From NCBI GenBank assembly GCA_943326025.2, contig CALPRR020000130.1, positions 1-7,228 on the forward strand: a DNA stretch of 7,228 nt, given 5' to 3'. How positions within the stretch are numbered: the first letter of the stretch is position 1; each line of letters begins with the position of its first letter. This document shows positions 5,598 through 7,228 of this stretch, in pieces. The translations under genes were made by a program, and so were the position numbers. The notes under the pieces are model-generated. The model saw only the letters and a program-made list of their open reading frames with translations. It made no database searches and had not been told where the DNA came from. The DNA is from Candidatus Kuenenia stuttgartensis (lineage in GTDB: Bacteria; Bacteroidota; Bacteroidia; Flavobacteriales_D; Crocinitomicaceae).

Positions 5598-6161
5598 ATG
5601 ACCAGAATTAAAATACTATCTTTTTCATCAATATTATTATTGATACTAACTTCTTGTAATAGTAGTCAAATCAAAAAAAAGACTGAAAAAGAAGAAATTG
5701 AAACTAAATTTTTATCGATAGAAGAAGTTATAAAGCAGAAAAATTCAAATTGGGCATTTTCAAATTGTGGTGTTTCTTCAAGTATCCTTCATTTTAATTT
5801 GAAGACCTTTAATAAGTTAACCATAGAATTTTCTTCTGATTGTAAAGCGATTTTTCCAATGTCAAGTTACAATAATGTGATAGATGTCTATTGGCAACCA
5901 CAAATAATTAGTTCAAAACATTATGAAATTGTAAAGATGATTGAAAAATATAAAAAGCACCCTTCAAATACAGCTTTTATGCGATTTAGATTGAGAAATG
6001 ATTCAACAATTTCAGTGAAATATTACAATCGAGATTTTCAAAACAGATTGAATTCAGTCGATAAACAACGTATTTTGTTTCCAGATAATTTCCATTATTT
6101 AGATTCAAATCGATGTAAATCATTGAATATGAATTTGGAATTAGATACTTTAAAAAAGTAA
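5598..6161 (+). CDS. Lipoprotein of unknown function
   Basis: The 187-residue product has a lipoprotein signal peptide: basic start (MTRIK), hydrophobic core and the lipobox LTSC with the lipidated Cys at residue 20. After it comes a short, charged linker (KKKTEKEEIETK, 26-37), then a compact mixed domain with three further Cys residues (57, 81 and 173) and many aromatic residues. Cys57 and Cys81 could pair as a disulfide in the periplasm. I recognise no family. The ATG is the first possible start and is only 31 bp after the methyltransferase stop, but a promoter candidate in that gap suggests separate transcription. Its stop is 4 bp from that of the convergent radical SAM gene. Confidence 0.8.
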   Translation: MTRIKILSFSSILLLILTSCNSSQIKKKTEKEEIETKFLSIEEVIKQKNSNWAFSNCGVSSSILHFNLKTFNKLTIEFSSDCKAIFPMSSYNNVIDVYWQPQIISSKHYEIVKMIEKYKKHPSNTAFMRFRLRNDSTISVKYYNRDFQNRLNSVDKQRILFPDNFHYLDSNRCKSLNMNLELDTLKK

Positions 6162-6165
6162 TTTT

Positions 6166-7228
6166 CTAAATCACATAAAGTCCATTGTCTCTCAATTGAG
6201 CTAATGTAAAACTACTCCAGAAAATTTTAAAATCACCAAGTAATGCTGATTCATATCGGGTTTTAAAAACTTCATACGTCATTACTTTCTTCTTTTGAAC
6301 TTTCATTTCATTCAATTGATCAAACAACCAAATTCCAAGATCTTCTTTAATATTGATGAGTACATCTTCTTTTTTTGAAGTAATACTCAATTCTAGCATT
6401 GCTTGTGTTTTTCCTTTTTTGTTTTTCGAGTAAAATCGCTTTTGGACTTCACTACCTAACCAAATCAATTTGGAACTTGGTTTTATTTCCTTGTCATCTG
6501 AAACATCAATCGAACGTTCGATATACGTTTTTGGAATTATTGTTTTGGGCACTTTAAAATCAAACCATTGCTGTAGTGGTAATTCGAAACCAATTCCATG
6601 CATATAATTGAACAATGATTTTTTCAAACCTTCACTAAATAATTCATGTTCACAACCAGTTGGATCGTCATGGTATAAATCATTATTTGCAAAAGCACCA
6701 TCCAAAGGTGTATTTCTAATTACATTGTATTTTTCTGGATTCAATCCAACCGGACTATGAGCTGTCATCGCAAATTGATGCCAAAAACCAGATTGAAGAA
6801 CGCCTAATTCAAATAACTGTCGAACGACTTCTAAAGAATCAATCGTTTCTTGTGCCGTTTGAGTTGGAAATCCGTACATCAAATACGCATGCACCATAAT
6901 ACCTGATTGGGTGAAATTATCAGCCACTTTAGCAACCTGCGCAACCGTTACTCCTTTTTCTATCAATCGAAGCAAACGATCAGAAGCGACCTCTAAACCT
7001 CCTGAAACAGCTATACAGCCTGACTGAGCAAGAAGTCGACATAAATCAAACGAGAAACTTTTTTCGAAACGAATATTCGTCCACCAAACAACCGTCAATT
7101 CTCTTCGAATGATTTCCAATGCCACTTCACGCATCAAAGCTGGTGGCTCAGCTTCATCTACAAAATGAAATCCATTGTTTCCGGTTTGTTCAATTAACTG
7201 TTCAATACGATCGACTAAAATTGTTGCA
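6166..7228 (-). CDS. B12-binding-type radical SAM protein, C-terminal part (start beyond window)
   Basis: The reading frame is open from the right edge to TAG at 6168-6166, giving 353 visible residues. The stretch begins before the first internal start candidates (TTG/ATG at 7137/7134), with ATILVDRIEQLIEQTG and GFHFVDEAEPPALMREVALE continuing without a stop, so the real start lies outside. The visible part is the later half of a radical SAM barrel: VDEA (strand end), VVWWTNIRFEKSF, SGCIAVSGGLEVASDRLL and VHAYLMYGFPTQT are typical of Bacteroidota proteins annotated as B12-binding radical SAM enzymes. The CxxxCxxC iron-sulfur motif and any cobalamin domain would lie upstream, off the window, so they are inferred. 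After the barrel comes a C-terminal extension of about 200 residues (WHQFAMTAHSPVG, ANNDL, DPTG, GLKKSLFNYMHGIGF). Reaction and substrate are unknown. Confidence 0.88.
   Translation of the reverse strand, partial: ATILVDRIEQLIEQTGNNGFHFVDEAEPPALMREVALEIIRRELTVVWWTNIRFEKSFSFDLCRLLAQSGCIAVSGGLEVASDRLLRLIEKGVTVAQVAKVADNFTQSGIMVHAYLMYGFPTQTAQETIDSLEVVRQLFELGVLQSGFWHQFAMTAHSPVGLNPEKYNVIRNTPLDGAFANNDLYHDDPTGCEHELFSEGLKKSLFNYMHGIGFELPLQQWFDFKVPKTIIPKTYIERSIDVSDDKEIKPSSKLIWLGSEVQKRFYSKNKKGKTQAMLELSITSKKEDVLINIKEDLGIWLFDQLNEMKVQKKKVMTYEVFKTRYESALLGDFKIFWSSFTLAQLRDNGLYVI

Noticed and set aside
6166..7137. A complete radical SAM gene starting at TTG/ATG 7137/7134
   Set aside because: The frame is open and conserved-looking upstream to the window edge, so this is an internal codon and the real start is outside.

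Overview
The window comes from a low-GC member of the Bacteroidota, most likely a flavobacterium-like organism. The evidence is the style of the encoded proteins (MutS, TrmH/SpoU methyltransferase and a B12-type radical SAM protein all read like Bacteroidota versions), the lack of strong Shine-Dalgarno sites, and several upstream sequences that fit the Bacteroidota promoter pattern TTG-N19/20-TAnnTTTG. A placement near Crocinitomicaceae/Fluviicola is a weak impression only.

Layout: positions 1-2517 (minus strand) hold mutS, open across the left edge and lacking only its extreme C-terminus. A 389-bp divergent intergenic region (2518-2906) carries a two-hairpin, REP-like repeat and a promoter candidate. 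Then, on the plus strand, come a small membrane-anchored Spy/CpxP-like periplasmic protein (2907-3353), a secreted protein with an outer-membrane-barrel-like C-terminal half (3662-4786), a TrmH/SpoU RNA 2'-O-methyltransferase (5036-5566) and a lipoprotein of unknown function (5598-6161). A convergent radical SAM protein (6166 to beyond 7228, minus strand) closes the window; its two stop codons with the lipoprotein are separated by only 4 bp.

The most notable structure is a diverged direct repeat of about 212 bp (3302-3513 and 4957-5168, constant offset 1655, about 89% identical over its first 194 bp) that flanks the barrel-like gene. Each copy contains the junction between the end of the Spy-like gene and the start of the methyltransferase gene. 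The left copy has the real end of the Spy-like gene plus a dead 5' fragment of the methyltransferase gene (start codon ATG changed to ACG, frame closed by TGA just after the first SpoU motif begins). The right copy has a dead tail of the Spy-like gene plus the intact methyltransferase gene. The simplest reading is that the two genes were once adjacent, 27 bp apart, and that an AT-rich segment of about 1.4 kb carrying the barrel-like gene was introduced between them, by single-crossover integration of DNA carrying a related copy of the junction or by a duplication followed by replacement. A perfect 34-bp palindrome lies 21 bp inside the right end of that segment.

The genes do not form one obvious pathway. 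mutS, the methyltransferase and the radical SAM protein look like conserved chromosomal genes; the barrel-like gene and the lipoprotein are the accessory, unassigned ones. No tRNA, rRNA, CRISPR array, transposase or integrase was seen.
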